Assembly: GCA_032716605.1 (NCBI GenBank)
Contig: CM064552.1
Location: 7,994,525-8,058,524, forward strand
Source: Paralithodes platypus
Lineage: Eukaryota; Arthropoda; Malacostraca; Decapoda; Lithodidae
Reading direction: 5' to 3'
Length of the DNA stretch: 64,000 nucleotides
A program made the translations under genes and the position numbers. The notes under the pieces are model-generated. The model did no database searches and was not told where the DNA came from. It was given only the letters and a program-made list of their open reading frames with translations. Within the stretch, counting starts at the first letter, position 1. The number at the start of each line of letters is the position of its first letter. Below, piece by piece: positions 20,640-31,342 of this stretch.

Positions 20640-20841
20640 GTGGTGGCGGCGGACGCTTGCGATCATGTTCCCGTCTATTTTGACTGCCATTGGATACAAT
20701 AACATGTTGAACGGGGGCTTTGCCCCCCCCCAACCCCCCCCCCCCCCCATGACATATTGCCGTCAAAATAGATGCAAACTTAACCGCGGCGATCGACCTA
20801 GCCTATGTAAACATGACGAACGTACGCCCGGACACTACATC
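20640..20841 (+). mobile_element. GGATGTAGT-family MITE lacking its left end (copy A)
   Basis: It begins at GGTGGCGGCGGACGCTTGCG, carries CCCGTCTATTTTGACTGCC, a G/C homopolymer hairpin, ATAGATGCAAACTTAACCGC and GGCGATCG, and ends CGTACGCCCGGACACTACAT. Confidence 0.7.
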
Positions 20842-20990
20842 AATCCCGATGTTTCTCGTCACACTCTCCAGCACATCGATATCCATACAATAACACTCAC
20901 ATACTTCCTTGTTCGTCTGTATATCTCTCTATGTGGCTTGACAAGCACTTCTGTAGTACAGTACAGTAACTCATTGCCACCCCTCTCACT
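20842..20990 (-). mobile_element. RTE-A LINE remnant, C-terminal part (copy A)
   Basis: It matches the reverse complement of the RTE-A C-terminal region (TCACACTCTCCAGCACATCG through CTCATTGCCACCCCTCTCAC) and stops at the 3' tail of an RTE-B copy. The remaining upstream part of the same RTE-A resumes at 21491. Confidence 0.7.
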
Positions 20991-21490
20991 ACATACATAC
21001 ATACATACTGTCATTCAAGTTTAAAGACCGTTTTGTCCACAGAGAATATGGTTACAGTCTCACGTCCTAAATGGCAGCTTTCCAGGCGGCCCTGCCAAGG
21101 GCTGCCTCTGTTGTAAAGTTCTTTATTTTGAGATCGGACCGGAGTACCCGAGCCCACATCATTCTAGGTCCACCCCTACGCGCAGCTCCCCCCACGTTCA
21201 CGGTCCGGCATTTCTTCACCCAGTTCTGATCATCCATTCTCTCCACATGTCAAAACCAACCAAGTCGGCTCGTGCACATCACTTCACTGACACTCCTAAT
21301 GCCCAGACGCCTTCTCAATTCCTCGCTCGATACCCTGTCCCTAAGTTTCCTAAGATTAACCCCACACATCCATTGCACCATTTTCTACTCATACCGTTCC
21401 ATTCTATTGATATCCTCCACTTTAACCGGCCACGTCTCTGAGGCATAGGTCATCGCGTTCCTAGCGCACGAGGTATACACCTTCCCTTGA
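20991..21490 (-). mobile_element. RTE-B LINE 3' end inserted in RTE-A (copy A)
   Basis: The plus strand starts with the tail complement (ACATACATACATACATAC). The minus strand then reads RRGGPRMMWARVLRSDLK, RMDDQNWVKKC and GKVYTSCARNAMTYASETWP, all matching the element at 16890. It divides an RTE-A remnant, so it is the younger insertion. Confidence 0.8.
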
Positions 21491-22170
21491 GATCCCTCTT
21501 GATTTAGTGTAAGTCTCTCCAACAATATCCATGCATCACTTCCGTATGTCAATGTCGGGATTACCACACTATCATGCAATGACTTCTTTACTTCCATGCT
21601 TACCACCCTATTCATTGTCACTGCTTTCAGAGTTTCTACAACCATCTTTCCCTGTTGTACCCTCTCTCGCACTTCATCTTCTGTACTCCTATTTATACTC
21701 ATCACACTTCCCAGATACTTAAATGTGCTGACATTCTCTATTGTCTGACCATTTAACTGCGCCTCACACTCTGTAACTCCATCCCTCTCAAAGACCATAA
21801 CCTTACTCTTCGCCACATTGATCTTCAGGTTCCGTTTCTGACACACAGTTCCAAACATACTGTACAGTATTTACCAAGCTCTGTTACTCCCACTCATTAT
21901 CACTCATCAGAACTGTAACATAGTAAACTCCACAGGCAACTTACACTCACTCCCTTCCCTTACCAGGGGTCCCCTACTCCAACATCCATTGCTCTTCCTT
22001 GTATTTCTTTTATAATTCCAACCACATAAGTGCTGAACACACCATTGCTTCAGCCTAACGTTGATTCAGATTAAAGAACTCTCTCTGTTCATCCTCTATG
22101 CGCACTGCTGCCCTTGCACTGTCATACATGCTATTCACCGGACCAGTTCCAGCAACTTACCAACTACTAC
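21491..22170 (-). mobile_element. RTE-A LINE remnant, upstream part (copy A)
   Basis: The minus strand reads SFKYLGSV-type sequence as TFKYLGSVMSINRSTEDEVR, ERVQQGKMVVETLKAVTMNR and NLKINVAKSKVMVFERDGVT, then decayed RT-core sequence. It is continuous in the element with 20842-20990. Confidence 0.8.
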
Positions 22171-22320
22171 ATATGACAACATTTTATGTTAATACTGTAA
22201 ACACCTTGTGCTTGCTAGTATGCATAAGCTTTGATAGTATCACTAAATAAATACCATGTTATACATACAGTATGGCAGAGGCTTAATGATATTGTACAAC
22301 TTTCCAATTTTCAGCCTGTG

Positions 22321-24950
22321 ATGTCAGGGCACTTGAAATGGATGCAGAAACTGGTGAACCGCCACCATATCACACGAGGGATGTTAACCTACTCCCTCCT
22401 CTTACCTGCAAGCAACACCACCCAGCAACTTTTGGACCCTTCTAATAAGAAATTCAATCCATGGGAGGTGCTGCGCTTTGGAGTGTTTGGTACCTTTCTA
22501 TTGGCCCCGTCTTTGTACTGTTGGGTTCGACTGGCCAATGTGATTGTAAAGATGGAGTCTCTCAAGGGAGCTCTAATTAAGGTAAGAGTAAGCATAACAT
22601 AACAATACTTTGAGCTCATTTAAAATTGTCTGATTAATACCTTTCCTGTTCTTATAGTTACCCAAGAACCTTATCTTGTATGATTATGCTTTTTAGTAAC
22701 AGCATTCAGTGTAATTTTTGCCCTAAAAGACAGACCTCCTTTATAGATACCATGGCCATCGGTATCGGTTGAAAGGCAGCTCCATATTTTGCACCTTGGT
22801 CACCTGATGTGTCTCCATGTCCCTATAGAGTATCCTAACCCTGAGATCCTTACTCAGTACTTTGTCTCGGGTCTTCCTCAGTCTGCGGATTGCCATCCTT
22901 CCAACCACTTCCATACTTATAATGAGCTTCACCCAGTCATCTTCTATTCCTCATCCATTCTCTGCATATGATCATCTTCCTTCCTATAAAGGAATTGAAA
23001 TAATATTCTGGTATGAAAATGTAAATTAAAGGATAATTTAATTTTAGATTGACAGATACAGTATAGGAATTGGAGGAATACTTATAATTTTGACATAGGA
23101 TTTTTCATTCCCCACACTAACAGGCCTACATTGAGCAGTTCACCTGGGCTCCCTTTGCCTACACTCCGTTTTTATGTCTGCATCAACCTCATGGAAGGAA
23201 GAACGTGGGAACATTGCAAGGAACAGTGCCGCAGCAAGATACCCCAAACTTGGAAGGTAAGATAGTCAACCCACACAAACCACCTGGGATGGAACCATGG
23301 ACCAAATAATTAACAGGCGAACATACTGTTGATCACTTGGTCCAGGGTTCAATGATAGATGGGTTGTGTGAGATTTTTCTGGTACTGCATTGCCTGATTT
23401 AAGGATTGTTAAGTGAAGGGCAAGGACTCCAAGAAATCCAAAAAGACATGAAGGATGAGACCCTAAGAAACCAAGGATGAGATCGACGATTCATCTCCTT
23501 CCACACTCGACAGCACACAGGCTAGGATATTCGGAAAAAGCCCAGATCAGATGGAAGCAAAGGACACCGGCCCCGATTGGCTCACCTACCGGGCCAACAC
23601 CTTTGCCCAGAACCTTTCCAACTATACCAATCAATGTGTGGTTGGTAAAGCACTCTGCCTGCAAACCGTGAGGTTGAGGGTTCGAGTCTCTGGCCAGCCA
23701 GTGTGCTATTTGGCAGACGTTAGTACTGTGGTGGTCGGTGCGGTCTAGCAATCTATGGTAACTTTTCACTATTTAAGTTCCTGATGTATCAGGGCACCCA
23801 CCCTAGCCCAGCTCTTGAGTAGTGAGCTCATGTAGGTAAAAACCTCATCAATACAATACTATTGAATTTTGAAGTCGCTTCGCAGGTATAGGTTTGTATC
23901 CCATCATTGCCACCATATAATGTCCAGTTGCTGGTTGTACATAGCCTCTTGTAGGGTGTAGATAAGTAACACAGCCACCACTCCCTCAGGCGTCAATTAC
24001 CAATCGATTATGTAGATAGTGTGCTATACTATTTATGGTCACTAATATCCACATAGAACAGATCACAAGTCTATTAAATCTTCGTATAGTAATACGAGTT
24101 CTGTTTCTCTTAATATAACCGTTCTGAATACAATGTGAGTATGATTGTTCAATTATATCACTGGGATGATAGTAGAGAAAGGCGTGGGGGCTAACCTCTA
24201 TTATAGTATGAATTTAAAGGCTAAGTCTCCCTCTTCCTACCAAAATCCCATCTCCGCCTACAAATGACGTAAAACCATTCAAGTGTGAGCTTACAAACTA
24301 ATTCTCCAGTCTCAGAACTGAGCTGATTTAGGGCTGTGTCAAAGTTCTTGTTAATTCAGGATCACTGCCCTAGTGAATGACTAATGTAACCAAGGGATCA
24401 CATGTACACTCGTGGAAAAAACAATCTTTACACTAATGCTCTAAACATTCTGGAAGTGGGTCGAATTGTGGTGATAAAACAGACGTATGTTTCACCCGAT
24501 TCATTCCATTCACACAAATATTGCTCACCAGTGTAAAGATTGTTTTTTCCTCGAGTGTACACCTGGTCACGTTATGCTAAATAAGGGGCTCAAAATAGTG
24601 TTTGCAAGCTATTCATAGACTCTGCATAGATTCATACATCAATACAGTAAGTATCCTACTGTATTCAGTAGTGTTTGTATTGGAATACATAATTATAGGA
24701 TATTATTATGATAAATACTATGATTATTATTAGTTGTAAAGCATATCTATTGAACAAACTATCATATAAAATTTTAATATTGGCAATCCCACTCTCAGGT
24801 TGGTTTCTGTGTGTGGCCGGTGGTGCAGACGGTAAACTTCTGGCTGGTGCCCATGAGGACCGGGTGCCCTTTGTGGCCTTCTTTTCCTACCTCTGGAACA
24901 CCTTCCTTTCGTACATGCATCATAAAAAATCTGTAGTTAAAGTTTCTTAG
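22321..24950 (+). CDS. Mpv17/PXMP2-family membrane protein, three coding exons (copy A)
   Basis: Mpv17-family proteins are small four-helix proteins of the mitochondrial inner or peroxisomal membrane. Exons are 22321-22581, 23124-23256 and 24799-24950, each with AG/GT borders (donors GTAAGAG and GTAAGAT) and all phase 0. Exon 1 starts MSGHLKWMQKLVNRHH and includes PWEVLRFGVFGTFLLAPSLY. Exon 2 starts AYIEQFTWAPFAYT. Exon 3 begins VGFCVWPVVQTVNFWLVP and ends FLSYMHHKKSVVKVS. WPxxQxxNFxxVPxxxRV is the family signature. The intact length would be 181 residues, normal for the family. The chosen ATG follows a TTTTCAG acceptor, so an untranslated upstream exon is likely. In copy A exon 2 has one extra base (133 instead of 132) and exon 3 lacks one (152 instead of 153). 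Copy B is correct at both places, so these are probably sequence errors. Confidence 0.88.
23560..23720 (+). repeat. tRNA-derived SINE in intron 2 of the Mpv17-like gene (copy A)
   Basis: At 23636-23697 GTGTGGTTGGTAAAGCACTC has an A-box form, and GGTTGAGGGTTCGAGTCTCT carries a B box (GGTTCGAGTCT). The anticodon arm around CTGCAAACC is recognisable. It sits inside the intron, so it is not a free tRNA gene. Confidence 0.6.
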
Positions 24951-25156
24951 TAAATTTGGTTTAAGGTTTTGTATAGCGAGGTTGTATTGTCACTTTTAAA
25001 GTGTAAGGGACTAATGCAATCTTTATGGTATTGCTAGCACATGAGAAGTTCATCCTACGAAAGACATAGAAGCTCTATCTTATTTTGGGGGGACCTGTAG
25101 AAGGCCTTCAATACGTTGCCTAGATGGTAGGTGTTATAGTGGGGCCGTTAATAATC

Positions 25157-25395
25157 TGTGTTGTTGTTTTTGTAGTTCCCCAGACTGTCTGGCCGAACAT
25201 TCCGAGTTCGGTTGACCGAAGCCGCGCCAGATGCTTGAGCCCCCGAAGGGGTAAGGGTGAGATAAGATCTGTCCTCTGAGAGGGCAGCAGGGAAGCAGGT
25301 CATCAGCCCATGGGCTTGCACCCAAGGCCAATATCTCCACCGTCTGTTGCCCCCCTTGCAGTGCCACCAATCGGGCGATCTCGCCAGCACCTAGA
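25157..25395 (-). repeat. AAC-tailed SINE-like repeat (copy A)
   Basis: On the plus strand it starts GTGTTGTTGTTTTTGTAGTT and CCCCAGACTGTCTGGCCGAA. The body contains GGTTGACCGAAGCCGCGCCA and the far end CGATCTCGCCAGCACC. The same body is seen at 26815-27045. Confidence 0.7.
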
Positions 25396-25811
25396 AGGAA
25401 AAGTAGTTCACGAAAAGAGACGGACAGAAACGGCGAAGGTAGGGTATAGGATGGCCAAACCTTACTTTGGATAGGACCAGCTCTCACCCACATACCATGG
25501 GTTTTGAGGTGTGGTTATAGCCTGTATGAGAATGAACAACGTAGAGACTGAAAAGTTCACGTGTAAAAGAGGGAGTCCACAAAGGATCTGTGTTGTTATG
25601 CTCTCTACTTTTCAAAGTAGTGGTAGAAGCTTTGTCAATGAATTGAGACGTTTGTTTTGTTGACAACTTTATTGACTGCAAACTGTAGCTATGAAGGGAG
25701 AATGGAGGCCAGGTAATTCACTTTCGATCTTGAGGATCCCTTGAGGAGGATCTCTCACCAGCCATCATCCTCCCGGAATTTAGCTTAGAGTTCGTATTGT
25801 CCGATCATCGG

Positions 25812-26028
25812 GTAAGGCTGAGCCCTTTTCACACACCACACACCCGAGCAGCGAGGTCACAACTCCGCGAATTACGTCCAGTACCTATTTAAAGCTAGGT
25901 GAACTGAGGCTATCACATGAAAGGAGACAAGCTCAAAATGTCCCCACCCGGCCGGGGATTCGAACCCGGGACCTCTCAATTGTGAGTCGAGCGCACTACC
26001 ACTTACGCTACCGGGTCGGTAGCGTGTG
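25812..26028 (-). repeat. tRNA-derived SINE (copy A)
   Basis: The minus strand at 25943-26018 folds into a tRNA-like cloverleaf: an ACCCGG acceptor strand, D-arm GCGTAAGTGGTAGTGCGC, loop CTCACAA (Val-like CAC) and a T-arm around GGTTCGAATCC. The body continues past the tRNA-like end (GGGGACATTTTGAGCTTGTC...) with a recurring GAATTACGTCC and CTATTTAAAGCTAGG segment. A body attached to the tRNA 3' side is the mark of a SINE. Confidence 0.7.
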
Positions 26029-26814
26029 TAGGTGTTTGCGATGTGATTGTGGGTTAGGCAAAGGTTATGGTAAGTTATGTGGATAATGGCTCTTTAGTGA
26101 AGGAGTGGTGCCTGGCTATTCACTGTATGCAAGAAAGGTGTGGGTAGTATCTCTATACAGTACTTGGTGATGTATCATGAAAATGTAGTGTAAATGGAAT
26201 GTACAGTACTGTACACTGGTGGCGAGACAGAGTGATATGATTAATTACAGTACAGTATATCTATGAATTATGTCATGCGAACTGCTGAGCTGAGCCAAAG
26301 GTAGAAATAAGTCAACATTAGGATATGTCTGTGAAGTGTGTGTAATGTGAAAATTTCCTGGTGGGCTCTCATAGAATATCAGCAGCATAACAATATTGCT
26401 TGTGGGGGTACTGTGGTAGAACCCTGTTCTGGTGTCTAAGGTTCAAGTCACAGAGAGGTATTCTTATTTGTTACTTCACAGGGTACCAATTGCTTTTAAA
26501 ATTATCATGTACTGTAATTATACACGGTACAATACAGTAATTCAAAATTTAATTTGTCAATACTCATTGTACAGTACATAATTCAAAATACCCACTATGT
26601 AGCCTATGATTAAAACACGAATGAGAGAAAGGTGTGAACAAGAGAAAGAAATAGAGTTAACTTGATGTTAATTTCATAGTCCCCAGTACTGTAGGCACTT
26701 GGTGAGAATGAAAACCGAGATACGTACTGTACTGGTAAAAATGATACCAGGCATATAAATAACAACTGAGGGAGATATTAACCCTTTGACCATGGGAGAC
26801 ATTTCTTGAGCATA
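26029..26814. other. No gene recognised (copy A)
   Basis: Spacer with several palindromic CTGTA words (for example GTACAGTACTGTAC near 26202). Confidence 0.45.
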
Positions 26815-27045
26815 GTTGTTATTGTTATTGTTGTTATAGTTCCCCAGACTGTCTGGCCGAACAGCCCCGAGTCCGGTTGACCGAAGCCGTGCCAGATGCT
26901 TGGGCCCCCGAAGGGCCCAGGGTAAGATGAATCTGTTTCTGAGAAGGCAGCGGGGGAAGAGATCATCAACCCACGGGCCAATGCCTCCACTGTCCGCAGC
27001 CCCCCTTGCAGTGCCACCCAATCGAGTGATCTCGCCAGCATCGCT
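26815..27045 (-). repeat. AAC-tailed SINE-like repeat (copy A)
   Basis: It starts with (GTT/ATT)n and TTCCCCAGACTGTCTGGCCG and ends near CGAGTGATCTCGCCAGCA. The body is close to 25157-25395. Confidence 0.7.
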
Positions 27046-27310
27046 TGAGTATACAGTAGTTGAATAATCTGGTGTTAACCAGAATAACAAAATATCAAGG
27101 CATCAATATATTGAAGGAGTTACTCAGGGAAGTTTTAACCTTCTTGACTATGACATATTCTTTTAATTCAAGTAAAATCCAAGTATTGAAAACTGTTTGT
27201 AAATGGGTATGTATTCTTTCATCTTATATTCATGGCTTGTACTTAGATAAATGAATAAATTTAATTCATTATACTGTATTCATGACACTGAATTTCCTAT
27301 GTTTATTACA

Positions 27311-27860
27311 GTTGTTGTTGTTGTTCCCTAAGCTGCCTGGCCGAACAGCCCCGAGTCCCTAAGGAAGGCCATGGCCAGGGTAGGGCTTTCCCACAGAGCT
27401 CTCAAGAAGTGTAGATTGTGTTGTTGGCATAAGTGGTTGTGTGAAGTGCAGTCTTCTATGATATGTTTAATAGTATGGGGTGCTGTGTTACAACCTGGGC
27501 AGGAGTCGACAACAGAGTCATCCAGTCTCTTCTGATAGCTCAGAAGGGCTGGATGGTGTCCGCATCTCAGCCTGGCCAGGTGGACTCTGTCCTCGCGAGG
27601 AAGGGAGGATTCAGAAGGATGGATTTCGGGAGGTGCCTGCAGCTGCGTGTTGTCTATGAGTGAGTGGATGGAACGGCGAGAGATATGAGTATGGATGTGC
27701 TTCTGAAAACTGGTTTGGGGTGGGCAGGGAGGGAGAGAAGATAGTATTTATGTGTGATAGTGTGTGCTGGGTGTTGTTTTAATATTTCTTGGTGTCTGTG
27801 GATGTGTTGCCATGTAGTGTAGTGGATGGTATTGGTTTGTGGAGGCTGCTGCCAGGAATT
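27311..27860 (-). mobile_element. Jockey-like LINE C-terminus with AAC tail (copy A)
   Basis: The minus strand reads LPREDRVHLARLRCGHHPAL, LSYQKRLDDSVVDSCPGCNT, then APHTIKHIIEDC. RLRCGHHP followed by C-P-x-C...H...C is the C-terminal region of Jockey/I-type LINEs. The 3' end is CGGGGCTGTTCGGCCAGGCA and (AAC)n, the tail shared by the shorter AAC-tailed repeats. Confidence 0.75.
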
Positions 27861-28425
27861 GAGTGCCTCTCTTGTCCAGATGGTCTTATTACAGTAATAC
27901 TGTATGTGTTAGAATACAGTAACTGCTGAAAAGATCTAGTAATGTGTGTGCCTTCATTATTGATATCTTAATTGATTACCTGTTTGTTAAATTTATTGAT
28001 AATAAGATATATTTAAAAAATATTTTTGATGCTGCTATTGCACATAATTCATTAGGATTAATTATATGAAATGTTTATTTTTGTGTACTGTATTATATTT
28101 ATTATTGATGTAGCAAATGTATGAAATGCATTAATATTATTCTAACTGATTATGTTAAATTAATTGACAGCAAGATATAAGTATTTTTTGTATGTTATAC
28201 TATAATTAGATACATAATAACACTACTTTAATTACCAAAAGTAAAATATAGCCTAGTTTACTACATTACACTTTCAAATAAATTGAAGGATTATGGCATA
28301 TACTTATTAGAATTGTCCTATCCAACGTGTGGCATTGCATGGATATATGTGTCGTAGACCTACATTACCTCAAACTAAGAGACCCTATAAGGTCTCTATT
28401 TCAAACCATTCATTCAACTCATTCC
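27861..28425. other. AT-rich sequence, no gene (copy A)
   Basis: Strongly AT-rich, with repeated TTAATTGA and TTTATTGATAATAAGATAT words. Nothing coding was recognised. Confidence 0.5.
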
Positions 28426-28770
28426 CTACTCTAACATACAATATGCTCTTTTCATAAAGACTTGACTGCTTTTATCAATTCCTCCAAATACTTCCTTACA
28501 TTTCTCGAAATACTTCGTGCATAGCTGTCTTACTGCAAAAATCTGATCCACACACCCGCGTCCCCTCTTATAAAACTGCACTGCTCTTCTTCTATTGCAT
28601 ATTCTGTACCCTTTCTTACCCTCTCTATCAACACCCTGCCATACAGCTTCCAACAACTGATAACAAACTAATACTGTACAGTACTGTATGTCTATTTCTT
28701 GAACACTCCTCCCGGTATCCTTTCCCCTTGTGTAAAGGTACAATACATGCACCCCTCCATGTTACCATTG
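28426..28770 (-). mobile_element. RTE-A LINE remnant, N-terminal RT region (copy A)
   Basis: The minus strand reads ACIVPLHKGKGYREECSRN, then LLSVVG and ICNRRRAVQFYKRGRGCVDQ, matching GIIVPLYKGKG...LLSVVGKVY of 60918-62558. A TACTGTACAGTACTGTA block (28674-28689) is inserted inside it. Confidence 0.7.
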
Positions 28771-28793
28771 ACACAACAAAGCAAACATTGAAT

Positions 28794-28836
28794 AATAATA
28801 ATAATAATAATAAATATAATGTATGTGTGTATATAC
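28794..28836. repeat. Microsatellite (AAT)n (copy A)
   Basis: Tandem AAT and ATAAT is read directly. Confidence 0.85.
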
Positions 28837-28839
28837 ACA

Positions 28840-29106
28840 GGCACATACCCTATAACTTTGGGTGGCTGACTCGAGACAGGACCCGAACAGGGAAAAAAAA
28901 AAAATACAAAAAAATACAAATTCACACACATCTAGGTCATCCAGGAGCAGACCTAGAGATCTAGGTCCATTTGGGGTTTTCAGCCAAAGATTCCCTGGTC
29001 CTAGACCTCCCGAAGAGGTTCCAGTCTCAGCAGGTAGACACGCAGCGAAGCTTTACCACAATGCACGCCCACCTCACATCCGTTTTGTTTTTTTTCTTTT
29101 TAAGCT
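28840..29106 (-). mobile_element. RTE-C LINE 3' UTR fragment (copy A)
   Basis: Landmarks of the RTE-C 3' region appear in order on the plus strand: CAGGCACATACCC, GTGGCTGACTCGAG, CACACACATCTAGGTCATCC, CTCAGCAGGTAGACACGCAG. It corresponds to 53800-54070 in the opposite orientation. Confidence 0.65.
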
Positions 29107-29275
29107 AGACGCCGTATTCCGGTGAAGGGGTGGCCATGAACATTAGGCGTTTGTCAGGATCGCTAGGTCAAGTTGCCCGGGCTTGACATCTACCTATAAC
29201 ATTTTGACAGAGCAGGTTTGACCTCCCGACCCTTTGATCAGCAGCTGACGCGTTACTGACTATGTCACTGCTCGT
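29107..29275 (-). repeat. tRNA-derived SINE with RTE-A-like 3' end (copy A)
   Basis: Read on the minus strand it has a tRNA-like head (GTGACATAGTCAGTAACGCG, AGCTGCTGATCAAAGGGTCG, AGGTCAAACCT) and ends GGCCACCCCTTCACCGGAAT then ACGGCGTCTAGC. The end resembles the RTE-A terminal motif, as expected for a SINE that uses RTE-A machinery. Confidence 0.55.
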
Positions 29276-29334
29276 GATAATAATACAGTAATAATAATGT
29301 ATATATATATATTTTTTTGTCTATGTGAATGAGG

Positions 29335-29945
29335 GAGACAAAAGGCATAACTGCCTGCAGCGAGTGCCTCCCCCCAGATTTCAAAGAGTGACAGGGCCGA
29401 AATCAAGGGACGTTCGATCTAAAATGCCTGGACACACGGAGTTTGAAGCAATTTAAGTCATAGGAAGAGGGAAAGACTGATTCTGGGAGAGAGTTCCAGA
29501 GCTCAGCAGTAGAAATAGAAGAAAGTCTGAGAATAGCGTTTCACTCTTGGGTTGGAGAGTTGCACAGAGTAGGGGTGGGATTGTGTTGCAAGGCGGGTAC
29601 TACGTACCCTACGTAGAGGAGGTGGTATACCCTGGGAAAGCTCCGAGGAACACTGATTATTGTAGTAGCGATAGAATAGTGAGAGAGATGTAACATTGCG
29701 GCGAAGAGAGAGAGATTGGAGAGAGTTGGTGTGTTGAGGGGAGTTAATGATACGAAAGGCTTTCCTTTCTACTTTATCTGGGAGTAGTGGTGTAGAGAGG
29801 GATTCCTCCCCACACATGTGACACAATACTCAATGACAAGGACGCACTGTGCCCCTGAACAGAGCAAGAAGCTGTTGCAGGGTAAAGAACGCCCTTGAGG
29901 CGGCTTGAGCACACCCACGCTTCTGGGAGGCTGCCTTACATATGT
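29335..29945 (-). mobile_element. Jockey-like LINE C-terminus, second family (copy A)
   Basis: The minus strand encodes KVERKAFRIINSPQHTNSLQ, SLSLRRNVTSLSLFYRYYNN, then a degraded LWNSLPESVFP block. Upstream KAASQKLGVLNR can be read near 29900-29935 after frame changes. This C-terminal block is common in arthropod Jockey-type elements. Confidence 0.75.
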
Positions 29946-29954
29946 ACGCCGTAT

Positions 29955-29982
29955 GTACTGTATATACTCAGCGCCCAATCCC

Positions 29983-30017
<35 letters not shown>

Positions 30018-30740
30018 TTTTTTGATGGGGGTAGCCGACTCAAGCCAGAGCTCATCGAATAGGGATAACAAAACAGAAAACAATGAACACACAAAAACAA
30101 AATACAAAATTCACACACATCTAGGTCATCCAGGAGAAGACCCAGAGACCAGGGTCACCAAGGTCCCTCCAGCACTCCCCTGGCCACACGACCACCCGGA
30201 TGAGGTTCTGATCTCAGCAGGCAGACATGCAGCAACGGCCCTTACCACAACAAGCCCGCCCACAACACTTAAATGCAGGCGCAACCTTCATATAAACCGC
30301 CTCCGTGGGCAAGGCGTCTGATGGACTAGTAGCTAGTCAAAATAGATTGGGGCTGAGGCATATAGATAGATAGATAGACTTGCGAACACCCCCGACCCAT
30401 TGCCACACATGACCAGTTCACTCATCGATTCCACAAAGAAGTTCTCCATTCAGTCCTGGTTATTACCACTTTTGTTGACTGATCTATAGTCGTTCCTCTA
30501 TCATCCAAAGCTTTGTATTACACAGTCTCTCCATCTCAATGGGGGTCTTCCTGCCCTTCTATATATAATAATACTAATACGGTACTGTACGGTACATTAA
30601 GCTGATTTTAGACACAGAAGACTAAATATAATCTCACCAGCCAATCTCTTATCACCTCTCCACCTTTCTCAATATACTTCACAGCAATCCCATCCATACC
30701 TTCTGCTTCTGCCAGGGAATAGGTTGTGAAAATTTAGAGC
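29955..30740 (-). mobile_element. RTE-C LINE 3' part (copy A)
   Basis: On the minus strand a short RT segment (GMDGIAVKYIEKGGEVIRDW) is followed by the C-terminal block RPPLRW...VNR and a long 3' UTR ending GGGGATTGGGCGCTGAGTAT. A T run of about 28 bases lies at 29989-30016. The internal RT is deleted. Indels are frequent relative to copy B because this is the end of the contig. Confidence 0.65.
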
Positions 30741-30750
30741 CCATTTGCTC

Positions 30751-30850
30751 NNNNNNNNNNNNNNNNNNNNNNNNNNNNNNNNNNNNNNNNNNNNNNNNNN
30801 NNNNNNNNNNNNNNNNNNNNNNNNNNNNNNNNNNNNNNNNNNNNNNNNNN
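30751..30850. other. Assembly gap, 100 N
   Basis: Exactly 100 N separate two contigs. A round 100 is a common placeholder for a gap of unknown size. Confidence 0.99.
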
Positions 30851-30879
30851 CTTTACTTCTTTAAGATTCATAATTTATT

Positions 30880-31342
30880 TCTATTGCCAGACAACCATGA
30901 TCCCATAAGGGGTGGCCATGAATGAATCGCCCCCATTCACCTCGGACCGATGCCCTCCTCCCATCCACACTGCTTTCATTCATATACTGTACTTCTCAAC
31001 TCCATCCTTCAATCTCATTCTCCATCTGATCTCTCTCATTGTTCTGTCCTTGCCACCTCATTCTCGTACACTCTCGTAGTTTTACCTTATTCTCTTAGGC
31101 CTACTTCCCGTACATTCCACATGGTCGAACCATCGAAGGGTGGTTTCCTTTTCACACTATCCAGCATCATCCACATCAACACCACAGCCACTCTCGGTAC
31201 TTCCTCATTCGCCTATCTATCCCTCCATGTAACTCTACATGCACTGTCTCAATATAACTCATTTCCACCCTCCTCACTCTTCATTTTTGTGACTCTCCAA
31301 ACAATGTCCATGCTTCACTCCTGTACAACAATGTCGGGATTA
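30880..31342 (-). mobile_element. RTE-A LINE 3' remnant, part 1 (copy B)
   Basis: Counterpart of 9885-10332, with many one- and two-base indels relative to copy A. Confidence 0.72.

Larger units (their letters stand above)
9856..30750 (+). repeat. Copy A of a 20.9-kb direct duplication
   Basis: The block matches 30851-51779 in the same order and orientation. Local offsets between the copies vary between about 20,995 and 21,065, which reflects many small indels. It ends exactly at the N gap. I read it as the terminal part of a contig that overlaps the next contig. Confidence 0.97.

Noticed and set aside
22231..22320. An N-terminal extension of the Mpv17-like protein starting at 22231
   Set aside because: The extra residues are encoded by intron-like sequence ahead of a TTTTCAG acceptor, and ATG 22321 gives the usual family length.
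25943..26018. A functional tRNA-Val gene on the minus strand
   Set aside because: The cloverleaf is plausible, but in copy A the T-stem does not pair cleanly, and a repeat body with recurring SINE words continues past the 3' end. A tRNA-derived SINE fits better.
29905..30120. Open frame with a long Phe or Lys run
   Set aside because: It is produced by a poly-T tract in an RTE-C 3' UTR.
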